From AP-15 sp963787425 (GTDB taxonomy: Bacteria; Pseudomonadota; Alphaproteobacteria; ATCC43930; CGMCC-115725): 64,000 nucleotides of DNA. The stretch is taken from contig CAWBCV010000011.1 in assembly GCA_963787425.1 (NCBI GenBank), positions 1 through 64,000 on the forward strand, read 5' to 3'. Both the position numbers and the translations under genes were made by a program. Shown here piece by piece: positions 54,972 to 63,947 of the stretch (its first letter is position 1; each line of letters opens with the position of its first letter). The notes beneath the pieces are model-generated. The model made no database searches. It was not told the origin of the DNA and saw nothing but the letters and a program-made list of their open reading frames with translations.

Positions 54972-55844
54972 ATGGCACAGACAGGCAAAGGCGAATACAC
55001 CTACGAGTTGATCCGCGACTTCTGCAAATTGCCCCAGGGACAATCCTTTGGGCTGGTCAGCCGGGTGGCGGCCGATGCGCAGGACCGCATTTACGTGTTT
55101 CAGCGCAAGGATCCCCCGGTCGTGGTTTTCGACCGCGAGGGCAAGTATCTCGGCGCCTGGGGCAGCGGCGAGGTGACTGACCCGCACGGCCTGAAAATCG
55201 TCGGCGACACGGTCTACACGACCGACCGCTCCAACTCGGTCGCGAAGTCGTTCACATTGGACGGCAAGCCGCTGTCGGAACTCGGCACGCGCGGCCAGCA
55301 TTCGGATACCGGCAATGTTACCAACTGGCTGGCGGAGCGCGCGGCGGGGCCGTTCAATCACCCGACAGAGATGATCGCCCACCCCAACGGCGACATCTAT
55401 GTCACCGACGGCTACCGCAACGCCCGCGTGCATCGATTTACGCGCGATGGCCGGCTCCTCAAATCGTGGGGCGCGCCGGGCCATGGCGAGGGTCAGTTTC
55501 ATCTGCCGCACAGCATCGCCTTTGACGATGACGGCAAGCTCTACGTCGCCGATCGCTCGAACAAGCGCATCCAGATCTTTACGCCCGAGGGCGATTTTCT
55601 CGGCCAGTGGACCGGCATGGGCGGCCCCAACGACATCAGCCGCGGCAAGGACGGCAATTTCTATATCGCCGAGCAGGAAGACGACGGCAAGCCCGCCTAT
55701 GTCTGTGTCCGCGATGGGCAAGGAAACGTGCTCGCCCGAATGGAGAGCCGCCATGTCCACGGCGTCGGCGTCGACTCGCACGGCGACATCTATGCCGGAT
55801 TGACCCAGAACCGCAGCGTCGACAAATTCGTGCGCGCAGGCTGA
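54972..55844 (+). CDS. NHL-repeat beta-propeller protein
   Basis: 290 residues, six-bladed NHL propeller. Repeats include DAQDRIYVFQRKDPPVVVFD, HPTEMIAHPNGDIYVTDGYR, LPHSIAFDDDGKLYVADRSN and PNDISRGKDGNFYIAEQEDD. The pattern HxxDGxhYVADxxNxRI matches NHL and peptidylglycine-lyase-like proteins. No signal peptide, so cytoplasmic. ATG 54972 has GGGGAGAAAG. It is flanked by two paralogous secreted proteins on the other strand. Function unknown; a ligand or scaffold role is possible. Confidence 0.85.
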   Translation: MAQTGKGEYTYELIRDFCKLPQGQSFGLVSRVAADAQDRIYVFQRKDPPVVVFDREGKYLGAWGSGEVTDPHGLKIVGDTVYTTDRSNSVAKSFTLDGKPLSELGTRGQHSDTGNVTNWLAERAAGPFNHPTEMIAHPNGDIYVTDGYRNARVHRFTRDGRLLKSWGAPGHGEGQFHLPHSIAFDDDGKLYVADRSNKRIQIFTPEGDFLGQWTGMGGPNDISRGKDGNFYIAEQEDDGKPAYVCVRDGQGNVLARMESRHVHGVGVDSHGDIYAGLTQNRSVDKFVRAG

Positions 55845-55863
55845 GCGCTCCGGCGGCCAAAAA

Positions 55864-55975
55864 TGTCGGGCGGAAACCCCGGAGCCCGCCAAGGGGGCAT
55901 TCCGGGAGGTGTTCCGCCAATCGTCGGCCAGCGGCGGATTACCCCCGGTTTTCGCCGGGGTCATCCGCCCGACGC
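55864..55975. repeat. Dispersed hairpin repeat, copy 1
   Basis: GGGCGGAAACCCCGGAG and TTCCGCCAATCG, then GGCGGATTACCCCCGG and GGGGTCATCCGCCC. Shares GGGCGGAA...TTCCGCC...GGCGGATTAC...TCATCCGCCC with the copy at 56425-56504. Confidence 0.75.
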
Positions 55976-55986
55976 CGCCTCGCAGC

Positions 55987-56283
55987 CTAATGCCCCGCAA
56001 GCATATTGCCGGTGCCGGTAAGGGCGCCGCCGGCGGTCCCGAGCGCCCCGCCGACGACCGCGCCGACGGGACCGCCCGTCGCAGCCCCCCTCGCGGCCCC
56101 GGCCGCCTCCCCTGACACCGCGCCGGATACCGGGTTCCCATACCCCAGATGCCGCACCGGTTGGCAGACGCGATTATGATACCTGTAGCCTGGCGCACAG
56201 GGGTATTTCGCCATTGCCGCGCTCGACGTGCCCGCCGCCAGAACGGCGGCGACAACCGCTAAAACCTTGAACCTTGTTCGCAT
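55987..56283 (-). CDS. Small secreted glycine-zipper protein, copy 2
   Basis: 98 residues, clear paralogue of the protein at 54490: signal MRTRFKVLAVVAAVLAAGTS, CAPGYRYHNRVCQPVRHLGY, GNPVSGAVSGEAAGAARGAA and GGPVGAVVGGALGTAGGALT. It lacks the second Cys motif CNYGYTYYNGAC of copy 1 and stops after GNMLAGH. The duplication brackets the NHL gene. Confidence 0.65.
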   Translation of the reverse strand: MRTRFKVLAVVAAVLAAGTSSAAMAKYPCAPGYRYHNRVCQPVRHLGYGNPVSGAVSGEAAGAARGAATGGPVGAVVGGALGTAGGALTGTGNMLAGH

Positions 56284-56424
56284 CGCTATCTCCGCGAAAG
56301 ATGCAGAGGAGCGCTGAAGCGCCCCATCGCGAGCTGAACGCTGTACAATCGAGTCGCGTTCCGCGCGTGGCGGCGCCCGTTTCCTGCATGCGCAAGGGCG
56401 CATATCGACGGGTCATCCGAGAAA

Positions 56425-56504
56425 TGTAGGGCGGAAAAGCGAAGCGCATTCCGCCAAATTGGCGGCCGGCACCGGCGGATTACGCTTCGCTCATCCGCCC
56501 TACT
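56425..56504. repeat. Dispersed hairpin repeat, copy 2
   Basis: GTAGGGCGGAAAAGCGAAGC, GCATTCCGCC, spacer, GGCGGATTACGCTTCGCTCA and TCCGCCCTAC. A near-perfect long palindrome whose ends are reverse complements (GTAGGGCGGA/TCCGCCCTAC). It lies just beyond the 3' end of the PEP-CTERM gene (on its downstream side). Confidence 0.85.
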
Positions 56505-56513
56505 CTTGCTGCC

Positions 56514-57125
56514 TCAAGTGTTGCGCGCGGCTCGGCGGCGCTGCGCGGCGAGGAGCATGCCGAGTCCCAGCGGCAGAGCGACCAGTCCAACGCTGGAAGG
56601 TTCCGGCACCGCGGCGGTTACGATGTCGAGCGTGAAGCTGTCCGCGTGCGCCCCGCTTCCCCACGTCCATTCGTATTCGCCGGGCGTCACGCCGAGGCTG
56701 CTGAAGGTCTGGTTATCCCAGGTTGCGTTGCTCGACAGGGCACCGCCGGAGACGTAGCCCACTGGTAGCCAAACAAAGAAATTGGGGTCGACGCCGACGG
56801 GGTCTCCGCTGCCGCTGCCAGCAGTCGAACTGCCGCTCCCGAAACTTGTTGGTCCGCTAATGAGCCCTTCGTAAACTTCCTTTGACGTGCCAGGCCCGGT
56901 AACTATCACCCCGCGGCTCGGGAACAGGTCCGAGGGAAACAGAAGGCCGAAGATTCCACCGTCGGTTAGGTCGGTCAGGTCGATTGTTCCGCTTCCAGTC
57001 GCAACGACGCTGGTCCCCTCTTGCTCAAGCGTGACGGTATAGGCGGCCTGCGCCGGCGGGACGGACAGGCTGCAACTGGCCGACAACGCCACCGCGGTGA
57101 TGCCCCAAAGGATCTTACGCTTCAA
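56514..57125 (-). CDS. PEP-CTERM sorted secreted protein
   Basis: 203 residues. Signal peptide (MKRKILWGITAVALSASCSL), a Ser/Thr/Gly-rich beta-type mature part (GSGTIDLTDLTDGGIFGLLF, WDNQTFSSLGVTPGEYEWTW) and the C-terminal sorting signal VPEPSSVGLVALPLGLGMLL then AAQRRR: a VPEP motif, a membrane helix and an Arg cluster. Proteins with PEP-CTERM are processed by exosortase and are associated with exopolysaccharide; no exosortase gene is in this window. It starts with TTG 57125, with AGGAGAA upstream. Confidence 0.88.
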   Translation of the reverse strand: MKRKILWGITAVALSASCSLSVPPAQAAYTVTLEQEGTSVVATGSGTIDLTDLTDGGIFGLLFPSDLFPSRGVIVTGPGTSKEVYEGLISGPTSFGSGSSTAGSGSGDPVGVDPNFFVWLPVGYVSGGALSSNATWDNQTFSSLGVTPGEYEWTWGSGAHADSFTLDIVTAAVPEPSSVGLVALPLGLGMLLAAQRRRAARNT

Positions 57126-57237
57126 AGGAATGTTCTCCTGCGCCGGCGGGATCGTTGGCGCTCTTGCGAAGCCACAACGAACAGTTGACTAAAATCAAGA
57201 ACAAAATTGCCAATCGCAAAAATTCTAGCAGTACTCT

Positions 57238-57303
57238 AGGCGGGGCAACCCGCCACCCTCGCGCCATCGTCGGCGGGTTCCGGTGCGCTGCACCCGCCCT
57301 ACG
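57238..57303. repeat. GC-rich palindromic repeat
   Basis: GGCGGGGCAACCCGCCACCC and GGCGGGTTCCGGTGCG, then CACCCGCCCTAC, a variant of the GTAGGGCGGGT...ACCCGCC dispersed repeat. Confidence 0.7.
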
Positions 57304-57349
57304 GCTTATTCCAGGGTCGCGCGATATCGGCCCGGTGAACGGTCGGTGG

Positions 57350-58120
57350 TCAGATCGGCCGGCCGCTGGCGTGGAAGGAGTTGGCCGTGAACGCCAGCCC
57401 CAGCGACTTAATTTCCTTGATCAGGCGGACCGGCTCCCGAGGCGGCGAGCAAGACGCCGCGGACGATGCGCCGCAGTAACCGGCCGGTGCGCGCGGAGGA
57501 AGGTGCGGATGTGGCGCACGGCCAGCGGGATCTTGTCCGGAGTGTACTTCCACGGGTAGAGGCTCACCTGGGCGTTGGGCGCGAGATGCACGCTCTCCGA
57601 TGCGGAGCTTCTCGCTTGGGGTGCGAGCGTCGGTCATTTTCCGAGCGAGCCGCCGCCAGCGAGCGCCGCCGAGGCCATTGTCGTCGGCACGCTCGACTGG
57701 AGCGAGACCTTGCCGGGATGGATTGGAGAATGGCGGATGCGCTGGCAAGGCGCCGATTACGGATGGGGCATCAGCGGCGTCAACTACGACACGGCATTTC
57801 GCAATATCGATCATTGGCGGCCGTCGCCCAATAGGTGCGCCGGGGCTCGGCTGCGCCAGCACGGCGGCGACGGTGCGCCCGGGCGCCCGCTTCAGCAGGT
57901 TCCAGATGAACGGGCCGCCGATGCGGAAGCCGAGCACCATGAACTCGCGGATGCCGAGGTGGCCCATCAGGCCGATATGGTCGTTGGTGTAGGCGTCCCA
58001 GGGCCGATCGATCTCGAGCGGCCCCGAGGACTGGCCGCCATTGGCTTTGCGCAGATCTGCCGAGATGACTCTGGTACTGCACGATAGGTCCGGCTCTATG
58101 CCGGGACGACCATCGTGCAA
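57350..58120 (-). pseudogene. Alpha/beta hydrolase, disrupted
   Basis: From about 58110 the frame encodes DRPWDAYTNDHIGLMGHLGI and REFMVLGFRIGGPFIWNLLK then RAPGRTVAAVLAQP, the N-terminal half of an alpha/beta hydrolase. The expected nucleophile position in GFxIGG is Arg. Near 57840-57600 it changes to foreign sequence, whose plus strand reads LDWSETLPGWIGEWRMRWQG and GISGVNYDTAFRNI. At about 57575-57470 a hydrolase-like minus frame returns: PNAQVSLYPWKYTPDKIPLA, VRHIRTFLRAHRP. Thus a hydrolase gene has been interrupted by an inserted or substituted segment. Confidence 0.55.
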
Positions 58121-58136
58121 TGCGGGAGCGCCGCCG

Positions 58137-58886
58137 TCAGTAATAGCCCGTGCCGCCGTTCACATGGATGGTCTGGCCGGTAATGAACCCGCCATCGTCG
58201 CTGACCAGAAAAAGGCAGGTGGCGGCGATTTCGTCTACGTGCCCTTGACGGCCGAGTGGAATGCCGGCGGCGCTCGGCACCCGCCCCTGATACCACTCCG
58301 GATTATCGCGCCTCGTGTCGATGCTGCCCGGGGAGACCACGTTGGCCCGGATATTCTGGGCGGCGAACTCGGAGGCCAAGGCCCGCGCCAGCCCGACCAA
58401 GCCCATTTTGGCCGCCGAGACGTGGGCGCGTCCGCTGCCGCCGGTGAAGGCGCCTTCCCCGGTGAAGAACAGGATGCGGCCATAACGGTTCGCGATCATC
58501 GACCCAATGGCCGCCTGGGTGCAGTAGAGCGCGCCGTCGAGGACGACCCCCCTGACGTGCTCCCAGTCTTGTATCGTCACCTCAGTAAAGGGTTTGTGGG
58601 GCCGGATCGCTGCATTGTTGATCAGGATGTCGATGCGGCCGAATTCGGAGATCGCCCGCGTCACCATCGCGTCGACCTGATCTTTCTTGGCGACGTCGGC
58701 AATGACGGCGAGCGCCTTGACCCCCCGCTCCCTGGCCTCGCGCGCGACGGCGTCGGCCTCGGCTTGGTTGGAGCGGGCATTGACGACGACGTGAGCCCCC
58801 TCCCCGGCCAGCTTCAACACCGTTGCGCGGCCGATATTGCGGCCCGAGCCGGTTATCAGCGCGACTTTCCCGTCGAGCTTACCCAT
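58137..58886 (-). CDS. SDR oxidoreductase with His in place of catalytic Tyr
   Basis: 249 residues. ALITGSGRNIGRATVLKLAG is the coenzyme loop and Arg in VVNARSNQ suggests NADP. NNAAIRPHKPF is the NNAG-type motif and NVVSPGSIDT and HVNGGTGYY end the fold. At the active site the sequence is GSGRAHVSAAKMGLVGLARA: Lys is kept but the usual Tyr of YxxxK is His. Catalysis may be altered. The gene seems intact and lies downstream of the MHS transporter. Confidence 0.82.
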   Translation of the reverse strand: MGKLDGKVALITGSGRNIGRATVLKLAGEGAHVVVNARSNQAEADAVAREARERGVKALAVIADVAKKDQVDAMVTRAISEFGRIDILINNAAIRPHKPFTEVTIQDWEHVRGVVLDGALYCTQAAIGSMIANRYGRILFFTGEGAFTGGSGRAHVSAAKMGLVGLARALASEFAAQNIRANVVSPGSIDTRRDNPEWYQGRVPSAAGIPLGRQGHVDEIAATCLFLVSDDGGFITGQTIHVNGGTGYY

Positions 58887-58934
58887 CAGTGTATCTCCAT
58901 GATGATGTTCGAGACGTGGCAGGGAAACGGTCGC

Positions 58935-60260
58935 CTAGGCGTGCTCCTGCGAGATGTCACGGTTGGTGAAATCCGGCATCAGCGCCGTCGCGATGATCGA
59001 GACGACTGCGCAGAAGAGGATATAGACGGCGATCACATAGCCCGAACCGGTGGCCGCGAGGAGCGCCGTCGCGATCAGCGGCGCGGGACCGCCGGCGATG
59101 ACCGAGGCGAGCTGATAGCCGATCGAGCAGCCGCTGTAGCGCAGCCGCGGCGTGAAGCATTCCGCGATCAGGGCGGCCTGCGGACCGTACATCAGATCGT
59201 GCGGCACAAAGGACAGGATGATGCCGAGAAATATCCAGGCCGGCACCATCGTGTTCAGCATCGCGAAGTAGATGAAGCCGAATATTCCGGTCGCGACCGA
59301 GCCGATTATGTAGATGCGCTTGCGGCCGAACCGGTCCGACAGATGCCCGGCGAGCGGGATCGTGACAAACGACACCAGCCCCGCGGCAATCAGCGCCGTC
59401 AAAAGGAAATCGCGCGAAGTGTGCAGCACCTGCGTGCCGTAGGTGAAGACGAAGGCGAGATAGATGTAAGCGGGGGCCTGCTCGGCCATCCGGGCGAAGG
59501 CCGACAGGATGATCTGCCTTGGCTGACGCTTGATGACTTCGAGCACAGGGACCCGTTCGATCCGCTCTTCCGCGACCAGGCGCCGGAAGACCGGCGTCTC
59601 GAGGACGCCGAGGCGGATGTAGAGCCCGACCGCGACCATGACTATGCTCAGCATGAACGGGACGCGCCAGCCCCAGACGAGGAACTGGTCGCCTGAAATC
59701 GCGCTGAATACGAATACCGCCAAATTTGCCAACAGCAGCCCGGCCGGTCCGCCGAACTGCGGCCAAGAGGTGATAAAGCCGCGATGGCGGTTCGTGCGCG
59801 CCCATTCCATCGCCAGCAGCACCGAGCCGCCCCATTCGCCGCCGACCCCGATCCCCTGGATAAAGCGAATGACCGTCAGGATGACGGCGCCCCAGATGCC
59901 GATCGAGTCGTAAGTCGGCACAAAGCCCACCGCGAAGGTCGCCAATCCGGTCGTCAGTAGCGTAGCGATCAGCGTCCCCTTGCGCCCGATGCGGTCGCCG
60001 AAATGACCGAAGAACGCCGCCCCGATCGGCCGGGCGATAAAACCGACAGTATAGATCGCGAAGGCCTCCAGCACCCCGACCAGCGGGTCGGATTTCGGGA
60101 AGAACAGCTTCCCGAAGGCGAGGCCGGTGACGATGCTGTAGAGCAGGAAGTCATACCACTCGATCGTCGTGCCGACCGTGCTCGCGATCACCGCCCGCCG
60201 CAATTGCGCGCGGTGATCGGCCTCGGAGAGTAAGGTGGACGCATTGTCGACTGTTGTCAT
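58935..60260 (-). CDS. MHS-family (metabolite:H+ symporter) MFS transporter
   Basis: 441 residues with twelve helices. IASTVGTTIEWYDFLLYSIV opens TM1, GFIARPIGAAFFGHFGDRIG then RKGTL is the loop motif of the sugar-porter/MHS group, and RFIQGIGVGGEWGGSVLLAM is the helix 4 signature, all matching ShiA/KgtP/ProP-like proteins. It probably imports a small organic acid or osmolyte. The gene precedes the SDR by about 50 bp in the same orientation, so a shared transcript is likely. Confidence 0.88.
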   Translation of the reverse strand: MTTVDNASTLLSEADHRAQLRRAVIASTVGTTIEWYDFLLYSIVTGLAFGKLFFPKSDPLVGVLEAFAIYTVGFIARPIGAAFFGHFGDRIGRKGTLIATLLTTGLATFAVGFVPTYDSIGIWGAVILTVIRFIQGIGVGGEWGGSVLLAMEWARTNRHRGFITSWPQFGGPAGLLLANLAVFVFSAISGDQFLVWGWRVPFMLSIVMVAVGLYIRLGVLETPVFRRLVAEERIERVPVLEVIKRQPRQIILSAFARMAEQAPAYIYLAFVFTYGTQVLHTSRDFLLTALIAAGLVSFVTIPLAGHLSDRFGRKRIYIIGSVATGIFGFIYFAMLNTMVPAWIFLGIILSFVPHDLMYGPQAALIAECFTPRLRYSGCSIGYQLASVIAGGPAPLIATALLAATGSGYVIAVYILFCAVVSIIATALMPDFTNRDISQEHA

Positions 60261-60352
60261 CGCGGCGCTTCCCCGATGGATCTGTGTTTTCCCAGATTAC
60301 CCAAGGTCTTCACCGCACCATGATCAGCCGGTCGGGTCTGATAGGCAACAGG

Positions 60353-62995
60353 CTATTGCGCCGCCAGCGCCTTCAGCCGGTAGATGAGGTCGAGGGCTTC
60401 ACGCGGGGTCAGCTCGTCGGGGCGGGTCTCGCGCAGGAGAGCCTCGGCGGCGGATTCCTGTGGCGGGGCGGGCTCGGCGCGGCGGCGGGCGGCGCTGAAG
60501 AGCGGCAGGTCGTCGGCGAGGCGCGCGAGGGCGCCGCCCTGCTCGCCTTTTTCGAGCACCGAGAGCACCTCCTCGGCGCGCGCAGTCACGCTCTTCGGCA
60601 GGCCGGCGAGCTTGGCGACATGGATGCCGTAGGAGCGGTCGGCGGTGCCTGGGCCGACCTCGTGCAGAAAGACGACGTCGCCCTTCCATTCCTTGACCCG
60701 CATCGTGTGGCAGGCAAGCGAAGGGAGCTTGGCGGCGAGCGCGGTCAATTCGTGGTAATGCGTCGCGAAGAGGGTGCGGCAGCGGTTGACCTCGTGCAGA
60801 TGCTCGAGGCACGCCCAGGCGATCGACAATCCGTCGAAGGTCGCGGTGCCGCGGCCGATCTCGTCGAGAATGACAAAGGAACGCGGGCCCGCCTGGTTCA
60901 GGATCGCCGCGGTCTCGACCATCTCGACCATAAAGGTCGAGCGGCCGCGCGCCAGATCGTCGGCCGCGCCGACCCGGCTGAAGAGGCGATCGACGATGCC
61001 GATCCGGGCGGAGCGAGCCGGGACATAGGAGCCCATTTGCGCCAGAATGGCGATCAGCGCGTTCTGCCGCAGAAACGTGCTCTTGCCGGCCATGTTGGGG
61101 CCGGTGACGAGCCAGATGCGGTCGTCGCCCAAGACGCAGTCATTGGCGACGAACCCCCCTCCCCTGCCCTCCCCGGCCAGCGCCGCCTCGACCGTCGGGT
61201 GACGCCCGCCGCGGATCTCGAAACCGGTGCCCTCCTCGACGATCGGGCGCACCCACAAAGCTTCGGCTGCGAGCTCGCCAAGGGCAGCGGAAAGATCGAG
61301 TGTGGCGAGCGCGGCCGCGGCGGCGGCGATCTCGGCGCGGCGGGCCATCACTTCACCGACGAGATCCTCGTAGAGCCGCAATTCCAAGGCCAAAGCCCGC
61401 TCGGCGGCACTGGCGATCTTGGTTTCGAGATCGGCCAATTCGGCCGTCGTGTAGCGCTGCGCGCTCGCCATCGTCTGGCGGTGGATAAATTCCGGCCCGA
61501 GCTTGCCGGCATGGTTCGCCGACACCTCGATGTAATAGCCGATCACGTTGTTGTGGCGGATCTTCAGTGCGCCGATCGCGGTCTCGCCGGCGTAGCGCGC
61601 CTGCAATGCGGCGATCATGCGGCGGCTCTCATCGCGCAGGCCGCGCCATTCGTCGAGCTCGTCCGAGTATCCCGCGGCGATGAACCCGCCGTCGCGGGCG
61701 AAGAGCGGCAATTCGGCATCGAGGGCGCGCCCGAGGCGCTCTACGAGAACACCGTGCTCGCCGAGTCCTTGCTGCGCGGCAGCGAGCCGCTCGGGCAACG
61801 GCACGAGACCCGGCGCGGCCAGTATGTCGCGCAGCTTGGCGGTCTCTCCCAGCGACTGGCAGAGCGCCGCAAGGTCGCGCGGGCCGCCGCGGCCGAGGCT
61901 GAGGCGGGTCAAACCCCGCTCGATGTCCGGGCAGCGCTTCAGCCGCTCGCGCAAGGCCTCGCGCAGCTCCGGGCGGTCGGCAAAGAATTCGACCGCGTCG
62001 AGCCGCGCCGCGATCGCGCTAGGCTCAGTCAGCGGCGTCGCGAGATGATCGGCGAGAAGCCGCGCCCCCGCAGCCGTGACGGTCCGATCGATCGTCGCGA
62101 CGAGGCTGCCCTTGCGCTCGCCCGCGAGGGTTGCCGCCAGTTCGAGATTGCGCCGGGTGGCCGCATCGATCTGCATGACCGATGCGGGCATGACTTGCCG
62201 CGGCGGCTGCAGGTGTGGTGCCCGGCCTTGCTGAGTAAGCCCGATGTAATCAACGAGGGCGCCGGCGGCGGCAAGCTCGGCGCGGCCAAAACCGCCGAAC
62301 CCGTCGAGAGCGCCGACGCCGTAGAATTCCTGCAGGCGGCGGCGCGCCGCTTCGCTCTCGAAGCGGGGATTGGGCAGCGGCGTCAGCGCCGGCTTCCATT
62401 CGGCGAGCAGCTCGAAGAGCGCCGGGCGGTTCAGCAGCCGCTCGGGCAGCAGGATCTCGCCCGGCATCAGGCGGGCCAGATCGCCGCCGAGCCCGGGCTC
62501 ACTGGTCGGCATCAGCTCGAAAGCGCCGGTCGACAAATCGAGCCAGGCGAGCCCGATCTCGCCTCCGGCCTCGGCGACGCCGGCGAGATAATTGTGGCGG
62601 CGCGCGTCGAGGAGGCCCTCCTCGGTCAGGGTGCCCGCGGTCACGACGCGGGTTACCGCCCGCCGGACCGGTCCCTTGCCGCCGCGCCGCCGCGCCTCGG
62701 CCGGATCCTCGATCTGGTCGCAGATCGCGACCTTGAACCCGGCGCGGATCAGCCGCGCGAGATAGGTTTCGGCAGTGTGGACCGGGACGCCGCACATCGG
62801 GATGTCGGCGCCGTCGTGCCGGCCACGCTTGGTCAGCGCAATATCGAGCGCCCGCGCGGCGGCGACCGCGTCGTCAAAGAACAGCTCGAAAAAATCCCCC
62901 ATCCGGAAGAACAGCAGGCAGCCGGGGTTCGCCTCCTTGATCTCGAGGTATTGGGCCATCACCGGCGACGGCGCTGGATGGGGATATTCGTTCAT
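60353..62995 (-). CDS. mutS: DNA mismatch repair protein MutS
   Basis: 880 residues, normal for MutS. N-terminal mismatch-binding domain with FFRMGDFFELFFDDA (F-x-E). Connector and core domains follow with IGYYIEVSANHAGKLG. The ATPase has the Walker A TGPNMAGKSTFLRQNA at about residue 632, STFMVEMVETAAILNQAG and Walker B VILDEIGRGTATFDGLSIAW at about 704. TLFATHYHELTALA is the His switch. ATG 62995 is chosen because the mature homology begins at its MNEYPHPAPSPVMAQYLEIK; the frame is open further up. It recognises base mismatches and starts excision repair with MutL. Intact. Confidence 0.95.
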   Translation of the reverse strand: MNEYPHPAPSPVMAQYLEIKEANPGCLLFFRMGDFFELFFDDAVAAARALDIALTKRGRHDGADIPMCGVPVHTAETYLARLIRAGFKVAICDQIEDPAEARRRGGKGPVRRAVTRVVTAGTLTEEGLLDARRHNYLAGVAEAGGEIGLAWLDLSTGAFELMPTSEPGLGGDLARLMPGEILLPERLLNRPALFELLAEWKPALTPLPNPRFESEAARRRLQEFYGVGALDGFGGFGRAELAAAGALVDYIGLTQQGRAPHLQPPRQVMPASVMQIDAATRRNLELAATLAGERKGSLVATIDRTVTAAGARLLADHLATPLTEPSAIAARLDAVEFFADRPELREALRERLKRCPDIERGLTRLSLGRGGPRDLAALCQSLGETAKLRDILAAPGLVPLPERLAAAQQGLGEHGVLVERLGRALDAELPLFARDGGFIAAGYSDELDEWRGLRDESRRMIAALQARYAGETAIGALKIRHNNVIGYYIEVSANHAGKLGPEFIHRQTMASAQRYTTAELADLETKIASAAERALALELRLYEDLVGEVMARRAEIAAAAAALATLDLSAALGELAAEALWVRPIVEEGTGFEIRGGRHPTVEAALAGEGRGGGFVANDCVLGDDRIWLVTGPNMAGKSTFLRQNALIAILAQMGSYVPARSARIGIVDRLFSRVGAADDLARGRSTFMVEMVETAAILNQAGPRSFVILDEIGRGTATFDGLSIAWACLEHLHEVNRCRTLFATHYHELTALAAKLPSLACHTMRVKEWKGDVVFLHEVGPGTADRSYGIHVAKLAGLPKSVTARAEEVLSVLEKGEQGGALARLADDLPLFSAARRRAEPAPPQESAAEALLRETRPDELTPREALDLIYRLKALAAQ

Positions 62996-63067
62996 CGGCG
63001 AGGGCGACGCTTGCGGGTGTTTGACGGTAGCATAAGAGAATGCGCGAGCACGAAAGAGAGGATCGGC

Positions 63068-63592
63068 ATGCCCGAGAGTTCGCCGGCTTTCCCGATTATT
63101 CGCGAGGCGGTCGCCTCGTTTCCCGACCGCGAGCATTTCCACCGCGCCGTCGCGAACCTGCTCGGCGCCGGGTTCGACACGGCCGATCTTTCGGTATTGG
63201 CCTCGCACAATTCGCTGGCCGCCGCCGGCGAGCCTCCTGCCCGTGAGCCGAAACTGCTGCCGGCCGGCCTCGCCGACGAGATCAAATACATCGCGCCCCT
63301 AACCGTGGCCGGCATCATCCTGCTGTCGGGGGGGCCGATCGCTGCGACGGTCGCCGCGCTGGTCGGCGCCGGTCTCGGAGGCGCGGCGCTGAAGGAGTTG
63401 TTCGACGACTACACCGCGCCGCGGCACGCCGAGGATTTCGAAGCGGCGCTCCACGCCGGGGCGGCGCTCTTGTGGGTGCGCTGCGAGGATTCGGAGCGCG
63501 AACTAACGGCGACGCGCATTCTCGAAGAAGCGGGCGGCCGGAACGTGCATGTCCACGGCCGCCCGCCGCAGACAGACGAGCGCCGCGCCTGA
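63068..63592 (+). CDS. Stress-type membrane-associated protein (YflT/17M-like)
   Basis: 174 residues. IIREAVASFPDREHFHRAVA and NLLGAGFDTADLSVLASHNS form an alpha/beta ferredoxin-like part as in general-stress proteins. A glycine-rich hydrophobic stretch follows (VAGIILLSGGPIAATVAALV, GAGLGGAALKE), then FEAALHAGAALLWVRCEDSE and an end similar to the first half. ATG 63068 follows GAGAGGA. The upstream open frame is antisense to mutS and spurious. The gene is divergent from mutS with about 70 bp between. Role unknown, perhaps envelope stress. Confidence 0.7.
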   Translation: MPESSPAFPIIREAVASFPDREHFHRAVANLLGAGFDTADLSVLASHNSLAAAGEPPAREPKLLPAGLADEIKYIAPLTVAGIILLSGGPIAATVAALVGAGLGGAALKELFDDYTAPRHAEDFEAALHAGAALLWVRCEDSERELTATRILEEAGGRNVHVHGRPPQTDERRA

Positions 63593-63947
63593 GCGGGCGC
63601 CAGCCCGCGCCATCCGGAACCAGTCGCCGAGAGCTGGGACTATCGGACTATCGTGCAGCACATCCTCGCGCTTCGAGAGAATTTGAGATCGACCCGTCCC
63701 GCCAGGAGCTATTGCGTGTGAAAACCCAAGACAGCGAAGCTGCCAGCGCGACGGCGACGGCTGGAGTGGGCGACGGACGTTACAATCCCTCCTCGGGTGG
63801 CGCCGCCATTTCTCGGGTGCGCGGTCTTCCCGACTTTTACGGGAATTAACGCCTCTTCACTTGGTTCGGCTCGAGAGGCGTCGTTAACTCGATCGCGAAC
63901 CCCAGATCGGCGATGGCCTGAAGGCCGCAAACAATGAGGGGAACGCC
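63593..63947. other. Intergenic region, no gene recognised
   Basis: Short open frames only. A GAGGGGAA ribosome site precedes the ATG at 63948. Confidence 0.4.

Noticed and set aside
58041..59696. Plus-strand open frame of about 550 codons
   Set aside because: Runs antisense through the SDR and MHS transporter, and its composition is that of a reverse-frame artefact.
60254..63592. A 1112-codon plus-strand open frame opposite mutS
   Set aside because: It is the antisense of mutS, kept open by high GC. Only its last 175 codons (from 63068) have their own ribosome site and a family-like sequence, and these are annotated.
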